A stretch of 64,000 bases of DNA from Mogibacterium sp. (GCA_017432075.1 JAFRJV010000033.1:1-64000); one strand, 5' to 3'; shown: positions 1-10,133, counted from the first letter of the stretch. Program-made: numbers and translations. Notes: a model not told the origin generated them from the sequence alone.

Positions 1-124
1 AGTCGATTATTCGATACTTGCCTCCGAACGATACAGCCGGCTTGGCAATAGCGGTAGTCAGGTCATAGAGCCTGCTGCCCTGCCCTCCGGCCAGGAGCAT
101 AGCTAACATTTTTTTCTTTTTCAT
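1..124 (-). CDS. glgC: glucose-1-phosphate adenylyltransferase, N-terminal fragment
   Basis: Makes ADP-glucose from ATP and glucose-1-phosphate for glycogen synthesis. Only the first 41 codons are inside the window. They read the family signature [11 protein letters not shown] followed by [15 protein letters not shown], which holds the nucleotide-binding loop and conserved Lys. Two in-frame ATGs exist (130 and 124). The AGGAGG at 134-139 lies 9 nt before the second and only 3 nt before the first, so 124 is preferred. It follows glgP by 22 nt on the same strand, so it is the last visible gene of a glgB-glgP-glgC operon. Confidence 0.9.
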   Translation of the reverse strand, partial: MKKKKMLAMLLAGGQGSRLYDLTTAIAKPAVSFGGKYRIID

Positions 125-146
125 ACTCATCAGCCTCCTGTAAAAA

Positions 147-2576
147 TTATTTATATATATGCCAGATATCTTTTGCGTATTCAGATATGGTGCGGTCACT
201 GGAGAAGAATGCGGAGTTGGCGATGTTGGCCAGCGACATGCGTGCCCATCTCTCCTTGTCCGTATAGATCTTGTCCATTTCTTCCCACGCCTTTACATAC
301 GAGTCGAAATCTCCGAGAACGAAGTATTCGTCATTGCTCCTGAGCAATGCATCATGGATGCCCCAGAAGTTATAATCGCTGCGACTGAACGTGCCGTCTA
401 TGAGCTGGTTCGTCATGCGCTGAAGTCTCGGATCCTCACTGATTACATACTGCGAGAAATATCCTCCGTGCTTGTAGTAGCTTTCTGTCTCTTCAGACGA
501 GTAACCGAAGATGCAGATGTTGTCCATTCCGGCAAGCTGGCTGATCTCAACATTGGCGCCGTCCATAGTACCGAGGGTTACTGCTCCGTTCATCATGAAC
601 TTCATGTTTCCGGTTCCGCTGGCTTCCTTGCCGGCTGTCGAGATCTGCTCGCTGATGTCAGCAGCAGGGTAGATCAGCTGTGCGTTGGATACGCAGAAGT
701 TTTCTATGAATACAACTTTGATCCTCTTGCTGACTACAGGGTCTGAATTGACCATGTCTGCCAGACTGTTGATGAACTTGATCACTTCTTTCGCAAAGGC
801 GTAGCCCTGTGCAGCCTTGCCGGCGAAGATGAAGGTATAGTTATTGATAGGCAGATCAGGGTTCTCCTTGAGCCTGTTATAGAGGTCGAGGATCTTTAAT
901 CCGTTGAGGAGCTGTCTCTTGTACGCATGTATCCTCTTGACCTGCACGTCGAATATCGAATCCGGATCGACTTCGATCTCCATGCGATCTGCAATATAGT
1001 CAGCAAGTCTCACCTTGTTCTGTCTCTTGACAGCCATGAGCTCGTCAAGGAAAGCGCTGTCCTGTGCGTATTCCTCGAGCCTTTTGATCTGCTCGAAATC
1101 CGTCTGCCAGTCGGTTCCGATCGTAGTGTCGATCAGGTTCGCCAGACCCGGATTTGCCTGCATCATGAACCTGCGGTGGCTTATTCCGTTAGTCTTGTTG
1201 TTGAACTTCTGCGGCTGCAGCTCATAGAATTTGCTGAATATCGTCTTGGTAAGGATATCGCTGTGCAGAGCCGATACTCCGTTGACCGAATGGCTTCCTA
1301 CTACCGACAGATTGGCCATCTTTACCTCGTTGTCCCAGAGAGGCGATGTCTCACGGCTAAGAGTATGCCAGTCGTCAGCTTCCAGAGGAAGGCTTTCCTG
1401 CCAGCGCTTATTTATCTCATCGATAATCATGTAGATCCTAGGCAGGAGCTGCTGGAAGTGAGGGATAGACCACTTTTCAAGCGCCTCAGGCAGAACGGTG
1501 TGGTTAGTGAACGAAGTCGTTGCCCTTACTATCTGCCATGCCTCTTTCCACTCAAGTCCTTCTTCATCGATGAACACTCTCATGAGCTCAGGGATGCACA
1601 TCGTAGGATGTGTATCGTTGATGTGGATCTGTATCCTTTCAGGGAATTTGTCCCACTCTTTCGTTCCGTAGCGGGATTTATACTCTCTGATGATCATGCC
1701 GATTCCGGCAGCTACAAGGAAGTACTCCTGTCTGAGACGGAGCTGCTTGCCTATACCGTTTGTATCGTCCGGATAAAGGATGCTTGTAAGCGCTTCGATC
1801 TCACTGCGCTCTTTCATCGCTTCACTGTAGTTTCCGGCATTGAAAGCGTTCATATCGATCGTATCATGTACCGGCTGAGCGTCCCAGAGATGAAGGGTGT
1901 TGACAGTGCGGCCGCCGAATCCGAGGATAGGCACGTCATAAGGTACGGCTCTGATCGTCGTATAATCGACATGCTTGTATTCCATCTGGCCGTCCTTTAA
2001 GGATCTCTCGACCTTTCCGCCGAATTTTACGATCACGGAGTCATAAGGCTTTGCCGTTTCCCAGATATAGCCTTCGTCAAGCCATGCATCAGGCACTTCG
2101 ATCTGATGGCCGCTGACTATTCTCTGCTTGAAGAGACCGAATTTATATCTGAGGCCCATTCCGTCACCCTTGATGCCAAGAGCTGCCATCGAATCGAGGA
2201 AGCACGCAGCAAGTCTTCCGAGGCCGCCATTTCCAAGGCCCGGATCAGGCTCTACTTCGAGCAGTTTTTCGAGATATGTGCCCATTTCTGCGAGGCCTTC
2301 AGCTGCGTAATCACGGATGCCGAGGTTGAGCAGATAGTTTTCCATCAGCTTTCCGATGAGGAATTCCATCGAAAAGTAATAAACTTTCTTATCTTCTCCC
2401 TTCTTATTTCCCGACAGGATCTCTACCGCTCCGGTTCTCTCCTGGGCTTCGCGCTCAACCAGTCTTGCAAGAACGGCGAACTTGTCCTTGTCATCAAGAT
2501 GCTCAGGATCTCTTCTGAACATCGTGTTTGCAATACGTTTGTACTCTGTTTTGAAATCGTCTTTGTTTCTAATCAT
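147..2576 (-). CDS. glgP: glycogen/maltodextrin phosphorylase
   Basis: Releases glucose-1-phosphate from glycogen by phosphorolysis (GT35, PLP-dependent, cytoplasmic). The 809 residues match the usual family length. The early motif [14 protein letters not shown] and the PLP site [15 protein letters not shown] are present, the latter with the Schiff-base Lys at about residue 659. An AAAGGA ribosome site precedes the ATG. It sits 9 nt after glgB and before glgC, so breakdown and synthesis of glycogen are co-transcribed. No anomalies seen. Confidence 0.97.
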   Translation of the reverse strand: MIRNKDDFKTEYKRIANTMFRRDPEHLDDKDKFAVLARLVEREAQERTGAVEILSGNKKGEDKKVYYFSMEFLIGKLMENYLLNLGIRDYAAEGLAEMGTYLEKLLEVEPDPGLGNGGLGRLAACFLDSMAALGIKGDGMGLRYKFGLFKQRIVSGHQIEVPDAWLDEGYIWETAKPYDSVIVKFGGKVERSLKDGQMEYKHVDYTTIRAVPYDVPILGFGGRTVNTLHLWDAQPVHDTIDMNAFNAGNYSEAMKERSEIEALTSILYPDDTNGIGKQLRLRQEYFLVAAGIGMIIREYKSRYGTKEWDKFPERIQIHINDTHPTMCIPELMRVFIDEEGLEWKEAWQIVRATTSFTNHTVLPEALEKWSIPHFQQLLPRIYMIIDEINKRWQESLPLEADDWHTLSRETSPLWDNEVKMANLSVVGSHSVNGVSALHSDILTKTIFSKFYELQPQKFNNKTNGISHRRFMMQANPGLANLIDTTIGTDWQTDFEQIKRLEEYAQDSAFLDELMAVKRQNKVRLADYIADRMEIEVDPDSIFDVQVKRIHAYKRQLLNGLKILDLYNRLKENPDLPINNYTFIFAGKAAQGYAFAKEVIKFINSLADMVNSDPVVSKRIKVVFIENFCVSNAQLIYPAADISEQISTAGKEASGTGNMKFMMNGAVTLGTMDGANVEISQLAGMDNICIFGYSSEETESYYKHGGYFSQYVISEDPRLQRMTNQLIDGTFSRSDYNFWGIHDALLRSNDEYFVLGDFDSYVKAWEEMDKIYTDKERWARMSLANIANSAFFSSDRTISEYAKDIWHIYK

Positions 2577-2585
2577 CTGAATCCT

Positions 2586-4496
2586 TTAATGACCCTTTCT
2601 ATTATAGTTTTTTCTGAATATTGCAGCCCCGACAACAGGCATCTTTATCCTGATCGAATACGGCATGCCGTGCATCGGTTTTTTCCTTGCACGTACCTGA
2701 CGGGTATTGACCCTGCCGCTTCCGGCATATTCCACATTGTCAGAGTTGATTATCTCTTTATAGTAACCCGGTTCCGGGACACCTATCTCAAATTCGTCGA
2801 ACGCCTCTACTGCCATGTTGAAAGCGCAAATGAGGAGTTCGCCCGGATCGTCTTTGGATTTTCCGGTGGCGCGTCTGTAGAACGTGAGCACCTTCTGTCT
2901 TCTGTCGTCCGGGTCTATCCACCGGAATCCCTCCCAGCTGTTGTCGTCAGACCACAGTGCAGGATGTTCGGTATAGATATGGTTGAGATCCTTTATGAAT
3001 CTCTGATGTTTTTCATGGTTCTCATAGCCGAGCAGGAACCACTCCAGTCCCTCATACTCGCGCCATTCAATGAACTGTGCTATCTCATGCCCCATGAAGT
3101 TGAGCTTCTTGCCCGGATGTGCCATCTGGTACATGGCCAGAAGCCTTGTTCCGGCAAACTGTCTCCATATATCTCCAGGCATGCGTCCTATGAGGCTCTT
3201 TTTACCGTGCACTACCTCATCATGAGAGAGAGGCAGAATGTAATTCTCACTGTAAGCATATGTCATTGAGAAAGTAAGTTTATTATGAGCACCTTCTCTC
3301 CATGGGAAGTCCGTTGACATGTACTCAAGTGTATCATTCATCCAGCCCATATTCCACTTATAATGGAATCCCAGGCCGCCGTTTGAAGGCGGTTGTGTGA
3401 CCATCGGCCATGCGGTACTCTCTTCAGCAACTGTAAACGCTCCCTTTACATTGTTGCCGATCATGTAATTGAACTCCTTGAGGAACTCAACAGCTTCCAG
3501 ATCGGTTTCTCCGCCGTACTCGTTGAACCGCATTTTCGATTTGTCGCTGATACCGAAGTTCAGGTACAGCATGCTTGTGACTCCGTCAACACGCAGGCCG
3601 TCTGCATGGTACTCTTCGAGCCAGTACATCGCATTCGACAGCAGGAAGCTCCTTACCTGCGGTCTGCCGAAGTCGAACTTGTATGTACCCCAGTCCGGAT
3701 GAACTATGCTTTCGTAAAGTTTATCTCCGTTGAACTCCCTCAGGCCATGGTCGTCAGGACAGAAATGCCCCGGTACCCAGTCGAGTATTACCCCGATACC
3801 CTCTTTATGGAAAGCTTCGATGAGGTATTTAAGGCCATGCGCGGAGCCATATCTTGAAGTCGGAGCGTAAAATCCCGTTACCTGGTATCCCCACGAAGCA
3901 TCGAGCGGATGCTCCATTACAGGCAGAAACTCGACATGTGTATAGCCCATTTCCTTAACATAAGGCACCAGCATTTCGGCAAGTTCCCTGTATGTATAGA
4001 AGGTTTCCTTGCCTTCAGGTCCCTCAGGACGTTTCCACGATCCCAGATGACACTCATAGATATTCATCGGAGAAGTGAAGCTGTTCTTCGACTCTCTGGC
4101 CTTCATCCATTCATCGTCATGCCACTCATACCAGAGCTCTGTAACGATCGAGTCGGTTCCCGGTCTTTTTACTGACATAAACGCGAACGGATCCGCTTTT
4201 GAAAGGTGTTCGCCTTTTGCAGTCTCGATATCATATTTGTAATGATCTCCGGCCTTGGCTCCCGGTACAAAGCATGTCCAGACGCCTGTATTCCCGATAT
4301 GCTCCATTACAGCTGATGCATCCCAGCCATTGAAGTCTCCTGTCACTCTGACAGACCTAACATCCGGAGCCCACAGAGTGAACTGCACTCCGCCATCAGC
4401 TATATGCGCTCCGAAAGTTCTGTAAGCGTGATACAGCTTGCCTGTGTTGTAAAGATACAGGAGCTCATTTGTAAGTTTTTCTCTTATATCGCTCAT
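2586..4496 (-). CDS. glgB: 1,4-alpha-glucan branching enzyme
   Basis: Creates alpha-1,6 branches in glycogen. An N-terminal CBM48-type beta domain (about residues 25-125) precedes a GH13 barrel. The barrel has the nucleophile Asp at about residue 304 (DGLRVDGVTSML), the acid/base Glu at about 358 (VAEEST), and the transition-state Asp motif LSHDEVVHGK. The open frame also allows a GTG at 4505, but AGGTGG lies 5 nt before the ATG at 4496 and overlaps that GTG. The 636-residue form is therefore chosen. Followed by glgP. Confidence 0.96.
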   Translation of the reverse strand: MSDIREKLTNELLYLYNTGKLYHAYRTFGAHIADGGVQFTLWAPDVRSVRVTGDFNGWDASAVMEHIGNTGVWTCFVPGAKAGDHYKYDIETAKGEHLSKADPFAFMSVKRPGTDSIVTELWYEWHDDEWMKARESKNSFTSPMNIYECHLGSWKRPEGPEGKETFYTYRELAEMLVPYVKEMGYTHVEFLPVMEHPLDASWGYQVTGFYAPTSRYGSAHGLKYLIEAFHKEGIGVILDWVPGHFCPDDHGLREFNGDKLYESIVHPDWGTYKFDFGRPQVRSFLLSNAMYWLEEYHADGLRVDGVTSMLYLNFGISDKSKMRFNEYGGETDLEAVEFLKEFNYMIGNNVKGAFTVAEESTAWPMVTQPPSNGGLGFHYKWNMGWMNDTLEYMSTDFPWREGAHNKLTFSMTYAYSENYILPLSHDEVVHGKKSLIGRMPGDIWRQFAGTRLLAMYQMAHPGKKLNFMGHEIAQFIEWREYEGLEWFLLGYENHEKHQRFIKDLNHIYTEHPALWSDDNSWEGFRWIDPDDRRQKVLTFYRRATGKSKDDPGELLICAFNMAVEAFDEFEIGVPEPGYYKEIINSDNVEYAGSGRVNTRQVRARKKPMHGMPYSIRIKMPVVGAAIFRKNYNRKGH

Positions 4497-4519
4497 AGGT
4501 TCCACCTTTTCTGTAAGTA

Positions 4520-5251
4520 TCAGATATCAACATTATAATCGATGTGACGTGCATGCGGATAGAATCCCGACCTGTAGTCAGCAGCCGACATTCTTTTGAT
4601 CGTTTCGATCGCGGTAATGTACAAAATAATGACGAAAATCAGCAGCTGCATCGTTCCGTTGTTTCCGAGGAACGCGAATGTATCATATATGCCGTGGATC
4701 AGCATAGGCACCAGAAGAGCAAGCACAGTGAAGCCGGCATGCGCTCCTTTATTGCCGAGTATACTCGCCTTTTTGGAGTATGCATAGAATACTCCCATGA
4801 ACACTCCGCAGAATGCGTGCAAAGGAATGGCCGTGAACGCTCTGACTACGGCTGTCTGAAAGCCGTATAAAGCAACATAATTTATGTTCTCATAAATGGC
4901 AAATCCGACTGCAGATGACACTCCGTAAACGATGCCGTCAAACCTGTAGTTGAAGCCCGGATACTTCCACGATCCTATCCTCATGGCAAGGTATTTCACG
5001 ATTTCCTCCACAAATGCCGCCATGCAGAATGCTGTGGTCAGAGCGTATTCCAGCGATCCCTTAGGATACTGCGGAAGAAACTGGCTCTCGAACCTTTCAA
5101 TATATCCGGCTGCAATGCATGAAATCACACCGTACAGGATGATCTTCCCTATCAGCCCGACCGGTTCCTTTTCGACTTTATCCTTCCTGTATACGTAGAT
5201 GATTATCAGCAGACCCGGTATTATCGCCAGAGCCATGAGATTTCTATCCAT
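4520..5251 (-). CDS. PrsW-family intramembrane metalloprotease
   Basis: A polytopic membrane protein of 243 residues with about seven hydrophobic segments. It carries the three short PrsW/CAAX-protease-like metal motifs: EEIVKYLAMR, then PLHAFCGVFMG, then LIHGIYDTFAF. In Bacillus, PrsW cleaves an anti-sigma factor, but no anti-sigma or sigma gene is nearby and the substrate here is unknown. It sits between fbp and glgB, 23 nt upstream of glgB's start, so it is probably co-transcribed with the carbon-storage genes without obvious functional linkage. Confidence 0.85.
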   Translation of the reverse strand: MDRNLMALAIIPGLLIIIYVYRKDKVEKEPVGLIGKIILYGVISCIAAGYIERFESQFLPQYPKGSLEYALTTAFCMAAFVEEIVKYLAMRIGSWKYPGFNYRFDGIVYGVSSAVGFAIYENINYVALYGFQTAVVRAFTAIPLHAFCGVFMGVFYAYSKKASILGNKGAHAGFTVLALLVPMLIHGIYDTFAFLGNNGTMQLLIFVIILYITAIETIKRMSAADYRSGFYPHARHIDYNVDI

Positions 5252-5287
5252 TGTCAGTCCCCTTTTCCTTTATTTTACTGAGTTGTT

Positions 5288-5383
5288 TCAGAGTTTGTTC
5301 CTGTTGTTCTTGTACAGCATAAGCAGGTACCAGACACAGCAGGCAAGCAGTACTCCTCCAAGTATTTTTAAAATGACTGCCAT
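5288..5383 (-). CDS. 31-residue single-pass membrane peptide
   Basis: A short frame starting MAVILKILGGVLLACCVWYL and ending in a basic tail with KNNRNKL. It is nearly one continuous hydrophobic helix, consistent with an inner-membrane micropeptide. AAAGGCGG lies 6 nt before its ATG, and it fills the 150-nt gap between fbp and prsW on the same strand. I recognise no family. The good ribosome site and composition support translation, but the size leaves room for doubt. Confidence 0.5.
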   Translation of the reverse strand: MAVILKILGGVLLACCVWYLLMLYKNNRNKL

Positions 5384-5401
5384 ATGTTACCGCCTTTCGT
5401 A

Positions 5402-7351
5402 TCAATATATTTCCCTGATACCGCCGCCGACGAACTGATCATACAGAGCTTCGAGTGTAGCGATCTGCTCACGGATCTCCGCGCCATTGTCAGTATCCCT
5501 GATCCTGAGTCTTACAGGTTCGGTGTGGACCAGATGCATTATCGGTCTGTGGAATTCCTGAGTACCGTCTTCACGCATCGGCTCATAAGGCTGATGCTCG
5601 GCAAGGTACATGTGCTTTGAAGTCATTATTGCCGTATATCCTGCGATACCCGTCGTCTTGTGATATGCCTTGGAAATACCTCCGTCGATAACGAAGAGTT
5701 TGCCGTTAGCCTTGATAGGAGTCTCGCCCTTCACGAGCTTTACCGGAACATGTCCGTTCAGTATGACTCCGTGATCAGGATCGAGGCCGAAATCCTTGAG
5801 GATCTTAATTGCTATCTCTTCTTTGTCGATCAGTTTATAGTAAGATATTTTGTTCTCTTTATGAGTTGACTTGTCTTCGATGAAATACCTCTCGAATGTT
5901 GTCATCTTATCCTTGCCGAACAGCGGGGAATCCTCGGAAAGCCACAGGTACCACATTATCGATGCTGCTTCTGCAGACGTTCTTCCGTCAGGCTGCTTGC
6001 CGCGGGCGTCTCTGATCATCTGATCAAGCTTGCGCATATATGCGGCTCCTTTGTACTTCTTTCCGTCGATCTCCACCGGCTTGAAGTTTCCACGCTCGTT
6101 GAGGATCATGCATCCGTGATACAGCAGATTGCCGTTCTTGATCTTGAAGAGCGATCCGTGAGTGAACATGTAGTTGATGTGTCTCTGCAGCTTCTCCGAA
6201 TTGAGTATAGATGACTCGAGAGCTACCATTACCTCTTCTTCCTGCTCGGTCAGCCTGTAAGGATCCTTCGGATCTACCGTCGGAAGGTTCATATCTCTCA
6301 TCGGCCACTCTACTCCTTCGACCGTGACAGTTCCCTTTTCGAAGTCGATGGCCTCAAGGAGATTCCTGTGTTCGAGGTGATATTCAGGATGAGCCTTGAT
6401 TTCCTGACCTTCGATCTTGAACTGGATGATGGAGATCATCTTGTGCATCTTTGCAGCAAGTGAAGGCGGAATAGGGTCGTATTTATTGGTTTCAAGCACG
6501 TTAGGCTTGAAGAATTCGCAAGGATCGTCCTTGTATATATGCGCTGCCAGCGATGCCAGCGGACGCAGATTGAATCCGTAGCCTACTTCGAGCATGTCGA
6601 AATTGTTGTAACGGACATTTATACGGATCATCGTGGCTATGCACGCTCTGTTTCCGCAGGCTGCGCCCATCCACAGGATATCGTGGTTTCCCCACTGGAT
6701 ATCCACACCGCGGTTGGCCATGAGATAATCCAGGACAACGTGTGATTTAGGGCCTCTGTCGAAGATGTCTCCGATTATGTGAAGCCTGTCGACAACCATG
6801 TTGGCTATGGTCTCTGTAATGTCGATAATGAACTCCCTGGCCGCATCGTACTCTATTATCGTATCGATGATCTCGTCATAGTATTTATGTCTGTCCAGAA
6901 CATTATCGGCAAACAAGAGCTCATCCATTATATAAGACGAGAATACAGGCAGACGTTTCTTTACCTTTGATCTGGTGTACTTGTTGGATACAACACGGCA
7001 GATCGCGATGAGCCTTCTGATCGACACCTTGCACCAGGCGTCAAAATCTTTCTCGCTCTTCTCCCTTCTTGCCATCTCCGCCTCAGGATTGTAAATAAGC
7101 GAGGCAAGAGCATCGCACTCGCTTTCGGTCAGAATGTTGCCGAAAACTTCGTCGATCCTCATACGGATCATTCCCGACCCGCTCCTCACGAAGTGATGGA
7201 AAGCATCGTACTCACCGTGAATGTCGCTCAGGAAAAATTCTGTGGCCTTAGGAAGAGCAAGGATCGCTCTGAGGTTGATGATTTCAGTCCTTACACTCCT
7301 GCGGTTAGGATACTTCTCTGCCAGAAGCTTGAGATAATTGATATCAGGCAT
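5402..7351 (-). CDS. fbp: fructose-1,6-bisphosphatase, class III
   Basis: Gluconeogenic enzyme converting fructose-1,6-bisphosphate to fructose-6-phosphate. It belongs to the large calcineurin-like class III family (Bacillus YydE type), about 650 residues as here. Metal-binding phosphoesterase motifs are visible: SDIHGEYDAFHHF, then GDIFDRGPKSH, then WGNHDILWMGA. A possible ATG at 7363 overlaps the ribosome site; GGAGG sits 5 nt before the ATG at 7351, giving 649 residues. It starts 22 nt downstream of murA. With the PPi-type PFK at 17.6 kb, both directions of the fructose-6-phosphate step are in this window. Confidence 0.96.
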   Translation of the reverse strand: MPDINYLKLLAEKYPNRRSVRTEIINLRAILALPKATEFFLSDIHGEYDAFHHFVRSGSGMIRMRIDEVFGNILTESECDALASLIYNPEAEMARREKSEKDFDAWCKVSIRRLIAICRVVSNKYTRSKVKKRLPVFSSYIMDELLFADNVLDRHKYYDEIIDTIIEYDAAREFIIDITETIANMVVDRLHIIGDIFDRGPKSHVVLDYLMANRGVDIQWGNHDILWMGAACGNRACIATMIRINVRYNNFDMLEVGYGFNLRPLASLAAHIYKDDPCEFFKPNVLETNKYDPIPPSLAAKMHKMISIIQFKIEGQEIKAHPEYHLEHRNLLEAIDFEKGTVTVEGVEWPMRDMNLPTVDPKDPYRLTEQEEEVMVALESSILNSEKLQRHINYMFTHGSLFKIKNGNLLYHGCMILNERGNFKPVEIDGKKYKGAAYMRKLDQMIRDARGKQPDGRTSAEAASIMWYLWLSEDSPLFGKDKMTTFERYFIEDKSTHKENKISYYKLIDKEEIAIKILKDFGLDPDHGVILNGHVPVKLVKGETPIKANGKLFVIDGGISKAYHKTTGIAGYTAIMTSKHMYLAEHQPYEPMREDGTQEFHRPIMHLVHTEPVRLRIRDTDNGAEIREQIATLEALYDQFVGGGIREIY

Positions 7352-7373
7352 GACGTCCTCCATTTCTGTCTGT

Positions 7374-8648
7374 TCAGTCGTTGGAAATCTTCATGATGTC
7401 GGCTCCGAGGGCTTTGAATTTGCCTACGAAATTCTCGTACCCTCTCTCAATGTGATATATCTCGCTTATCTCTGTAGTCCCTTTTGCCGAAAGGCCTGCG
7501 AGCACCATGGCTGCTCCGGCCCTGAGGTCGGTAGCTCTTACCTTTGCGCCTTTAAGTTGCTTGCCTCCCGGTACAAGAGCTTCTCTGTTTTCGATTAAAA
7601 TATCGGCACCCATGCGGTTGAGCTCAACTACGTGCATGAACCTGTTCTCGAATACGGTCTCTCTTACGACACTGCTGCCGTTGACCGTAGTCAGGAATGC
7701 CATGAACGGCGACTGGATATCCGTAGGAAATCCCGGATACGGGAGCGTCTTTATATCAGTCGCATTGAGTTCTCTGTCTCTGGCGTCTACATAAATGCCG
7801 TCAGGAGTGACTTCAACATCTACACCGCACTCCTTGAGCTTTGCCATTATCGGTCTGACGTGACCAGGCAGAGCGTTTCTTATCAGAATGTCGCCGCGTG
7901 TGATGGCCGCGGCAAGCATGAATGTCCCGGTCTCTATCCTGTCAGGGATGGCTTCATGAATACAGCCCGACAGCTTCTGTACGCCCTCAATACGGATCAT
8001 GTCCGTTCCGGCGTATTTTATTCTTGCCCCCATCTTGTTCAGCTGGTTTGCAAGGTCGATGATCTCAGGCTCCTTGGCAGCATTCTCAATGATCGTTGTG
8101 CCTTTGGCGGTGGTTGCTGCCATGAGTATGTTTTCTGTTGCTCCGACGCTTGGGAAGTCAAGATAGATGACATCGCCCTTAAGGCCATCCGGTCCCGCTG
8201 CCACCGTTACCAGCTCGTTTTCATCATCTTCCGTGACCTCGGCACCGAGAGCCCTGAAACCCTTAAGGTGAAGGTCTATCGGCCTTCTTCCGATCGTACA
8301 TCCGCCGGGCATCGGCATCACGATTTTACCGTGTCTGGCGAGCATCGGTCCCATAGTAAAAAGAGACGCCCTCATCTCCTGCACAAGTTCTCTGTCGCCT
8401 TCGCAGGAAATAATTTCAGGCGTACTGATCCTGATGGTGCCTTCTTCGGCATCATCGATCTGAGCTCCGTACTTAGAGAGCATTTTCTTCATAACGCTGA
8501 CATCTGCGAGATCGGGGACATCCTCGATCACGCAGGTGTCTGATGTCATTATTGTTGCGGCAAGAAGCGGAAGCACTGAGTTCTTTGCTCCGCTTATCCA
8601 CACTTCACCGTGAAGCGGTCCGCTGTTATTAACGAGGATCTTTGCCAT
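7374..8648 (-). CDS. murA: UDP-N-acetylglucosamine 1-carboxyvinyltransferase
   Basis: First committed step of peptidoglycan synthesis: transfer of enolpyruvate from PEP to UDP-GlcNAc in the cytoplasm. The 424 residues match the family. The catalytic, fosfomycin-targeted Cys is present at residue 117 in PGGCTIGRRPIDLH, and the early motif SGAKNSVLPL is intact. GGAGG lies 6 nt before the ATG. It heads the run into fbp. The fbp start is only 22 nt past the murA stop, so co-transcription is likely. Confidence 0.97.
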   Translation of the reverse strand: MAKILVNNSGPLHGEVWISGAKNSVLPLLAATIMTSDTCVIEDVPDLADVSVMKKMLSKYGAQIDDAEEGTIRISTPEIISCEGDRELVQEMRASLFTMGPMLARHGKIVMPMPGGCTIGRRPIDLHLKGFRALGAEVTEDDENELVTVAAGPDGLKGDVIYLDFPSVGATENILMAATTAKGTTIIENAAKEPEIIDLANQLNKMGARIKYAGTDMIRIEGVQKLSGCIHEAIPDRIETGTFMLAAAITRGDILIRNALPGHVRPIMAKLKECGVDVEVTPDGIYVDARDRELNATDIKTLPYPGFPTDIQSPFMAFLTTVNGSSVVRETVFENRFMHVVELNRMGADILIENREALVPGGKQLKGAKVRATDLRAGAAMVLAGLSAKGTTEISEIYHIERGYENFVGKFKALGADIMKISND

Positions 8649-8675
8649 TAATGGCCTCCTGTGAGATAGTATTTT

Positions 8676-9827
8676 TTATGCTGTTGCCTCAGCATTTTTT
8701 GCTGCCTTATTTGCAGCTTTTTTAGCGGCATGCTTTGTATGAGCCTTTTTGATCAGACTTCCGGCCCCTTTTGCAGCCTTGGATAAGACCTTTGCTTCGG
8801 TCTTGATGGCAACTGCAGCGACTTTTGCACCCGTCCTGGCCAGCTTCAGTTTGCGCTGCTCTTTCTTTATCGGCTTTACCGCCTTGCGAAGCTTCTTTTC
8901 TGCTTTCTGGCCGGCTTTATTGACAGCTTTCTTAGCCTTTTTGGCGTTTGCCTTAACAGCCTTTTTATCGAGTTTTGCTGCAAGCAGAGCTGCACTCTTC
9001 TCGGCCTTTGCGGCAGTCTTCACAGCCTGTTTTTCAGCCTTTGCTGCTTTAAGAGCTATAGCCTTTTCAGTCCTGGCTGCCTTTGCTGCTACCGCCTTCT
9101 GTACTTTTGCTGCTTTTTCGGCAGCTTTTTTCTCTGTCTTCGCAACTTTTGCGCTCAGCGCTGCTGCGGCCTCTGCTGCTTTGAGAGCTTTCTTTTTTTC
9201 AGCCTTTTCTTTCTTCAGCATAAGGGCTGCTGTGGCAGCTGCAGCCTTCGCTGCTGCTGCAGCTTCCTTTTTATCGAGCTTAGCCTTCTTTTTTGATGCT
9301 TTTGCCTCGACTTTTGCAGTTTCCTTTGCTTTCTTTGCAGCCTTTGCTGCCGCTTTGGCATCCTGTTTCTCGTACTTTTTCGTCTTCTTTGCTGCTTTTC
9401 TGCGAGCCTTTTTCTCGAGTTCAGACTGTCTGTTGAGTTCCTTAATGGTCTGCTTGGACAGCTTGATCTCTTTTCTGGCTTTTTTACGCTCCCTTGCAGC
9501 AGACATCATGGAAAAGATGCCTGTGCCCGTGAACATTCCGATCACTACTTTCAGGAGTCCGAATGCCGTGAGTCCTGCACCCGCGAAAGTAAGTGCCCTG
9601 ACCGCACCGGACGTGTCAGCAGCTACCGCACCGACAGCTCCGAGAGCGTCATCGCTCAGTTTGTCAAATCTGCCCTTGACATCGTCTACGGCTTCGGAAC
9701 CCTTATCGGCAAGAGTCTTTGTCTTCTTGAGCAGTTCTACCGCATGTTTTGCCATGATCGCCAGGACAACAAGGAATCCTATAAGTACAGCTACAAGGCA
9801 GAATGCAATTATCTGATTGATAGTCAT
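8676..9827 (-). CDS. DUF948-like membrane protein with histone H1-like Lys/Ala tail
   Basis: 383 residues in two parts. Residues 1-110 hold an N-terminal transmembrane helix (FCLVAVLIGFLVVLAIM), an amphipathic stretch resembling DUF948/YtxG proteins, and a second hydrophobic segment (LTAFGLLKVVIGMF). Residues about 113-383 are almost entirely Lys, Ala and Glu in irregular AAKAAKK-type repeats, like histone H1 or the PhaF/AlgP tails. The basic tail should face the cytoplasm and could bind nucleic acid or polyanions; that is inference. It follows its shorter neighbour by 18 nt, and both share the promoter at 10198-10226. No precise function is recognised. Confidence 0.75.
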   Translation of the reverse strand: MTINQIIAFCLVAVLIGFLVVLAIMAKHAVELLKKTKTLADKGSEAVDDVKGRFDKLSDDALGAVGAVAADTSGAVRALTFAGAGLTAFGLLKVVIGMFTGTGIFSMMSAARERKKARKEIKLSKQTIKELNRQSELEKKARRKAAKKTKKYEKQDAKAAAKAAKKAKETAKVEAKASKKKAKLDKKEAAAAAKAAAATAALMLKKEKAEKKKALKAAEAAAALSAKVAKTEKKAAEKAAKVQKAVAAKAARTEKAIALKAAKAEKQAVKTAAKAEKSAALLAAKLDKKAVKANAKKAKKAVNKAGQKAEKKLRKAVKPIKKEQRKLKLARTGAKVAAVAIKTEAKVLSKAAKGAGSLIKKAHTKHAAKKAANKAAKNAEATA

Positions 9828-9845
9828 TTTGATTCTCCTTATTCC

Positions 9846-10133
9846 TTACTTGACGACCTTATCGATTACCTTGCCTGCTACCTGTGTTCCTACGGATACT
9901 ACACCGGATGCTGCGCCCGTGACTTTTGAAACGCCTTCTTTAACAGCGTTGGAAGCATTGTCGATCTTTGCCTTTGCGCCTGCTGCGGCATTGGTGCTTC
10001 CATCTATAATGGCATTGGCCTTCTTGATGGTGTCTGTGAGGTTCGAGACCATAACGATCAGGAATACCACCAGTACTATCAATGCGATCAAAAGCACACC
10101 GATCAGCACGCCTTTCACACTTACTGAAATCAT
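9846..10133 (-). CDS. small DUF948-like membrane protein
   Basis: 95 residues: an N-terminal helix (VLIGVLLIALIVLVVFLIVM) followed by an Ala/Lys/Ser-rich amphipathic stretch (NLTDTIKKANAIIDG and onward) resembling the first 90 residues of the next gene. An ATG at 10139 is also in frame, but AAGGAG lies 7 nt before the ATG at 10133 and only 1 nt before the other. Probably membrane-anchored and possibly a partner of the Lys/Ala-rich protein. Function unknown. Confidence 0.7.
   Translation of the reverse strand: MISVSVKGVLIGVLLIALIVLVVFLIVMVSNLTDTIKKANAIIDGSTNAAAGAKAKIDNASNAVKEGVSKVTGAASGVVSVGTQVAGKVIDKVVK

Noticed and set aside
8690..8725. Hairpin ATGCTG/CAGCAT followed by six T residues on the plus strand.
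   Set aside because: It overlaps the minus-strand stop codon, faces the wrong way for any gene present, and no plus-strand transcript is expected here.
8749..9816. A 355-codon open frame on the plus strand opposite the Lys/Ala-rich gene.
   Set aside because: It is the complement of GCN/AAR-rich codons, giving a Phe/Ala/Ser-rich nonsense protein; the minus frame has a ribosome site, promoter and a recognisable membrane segment.
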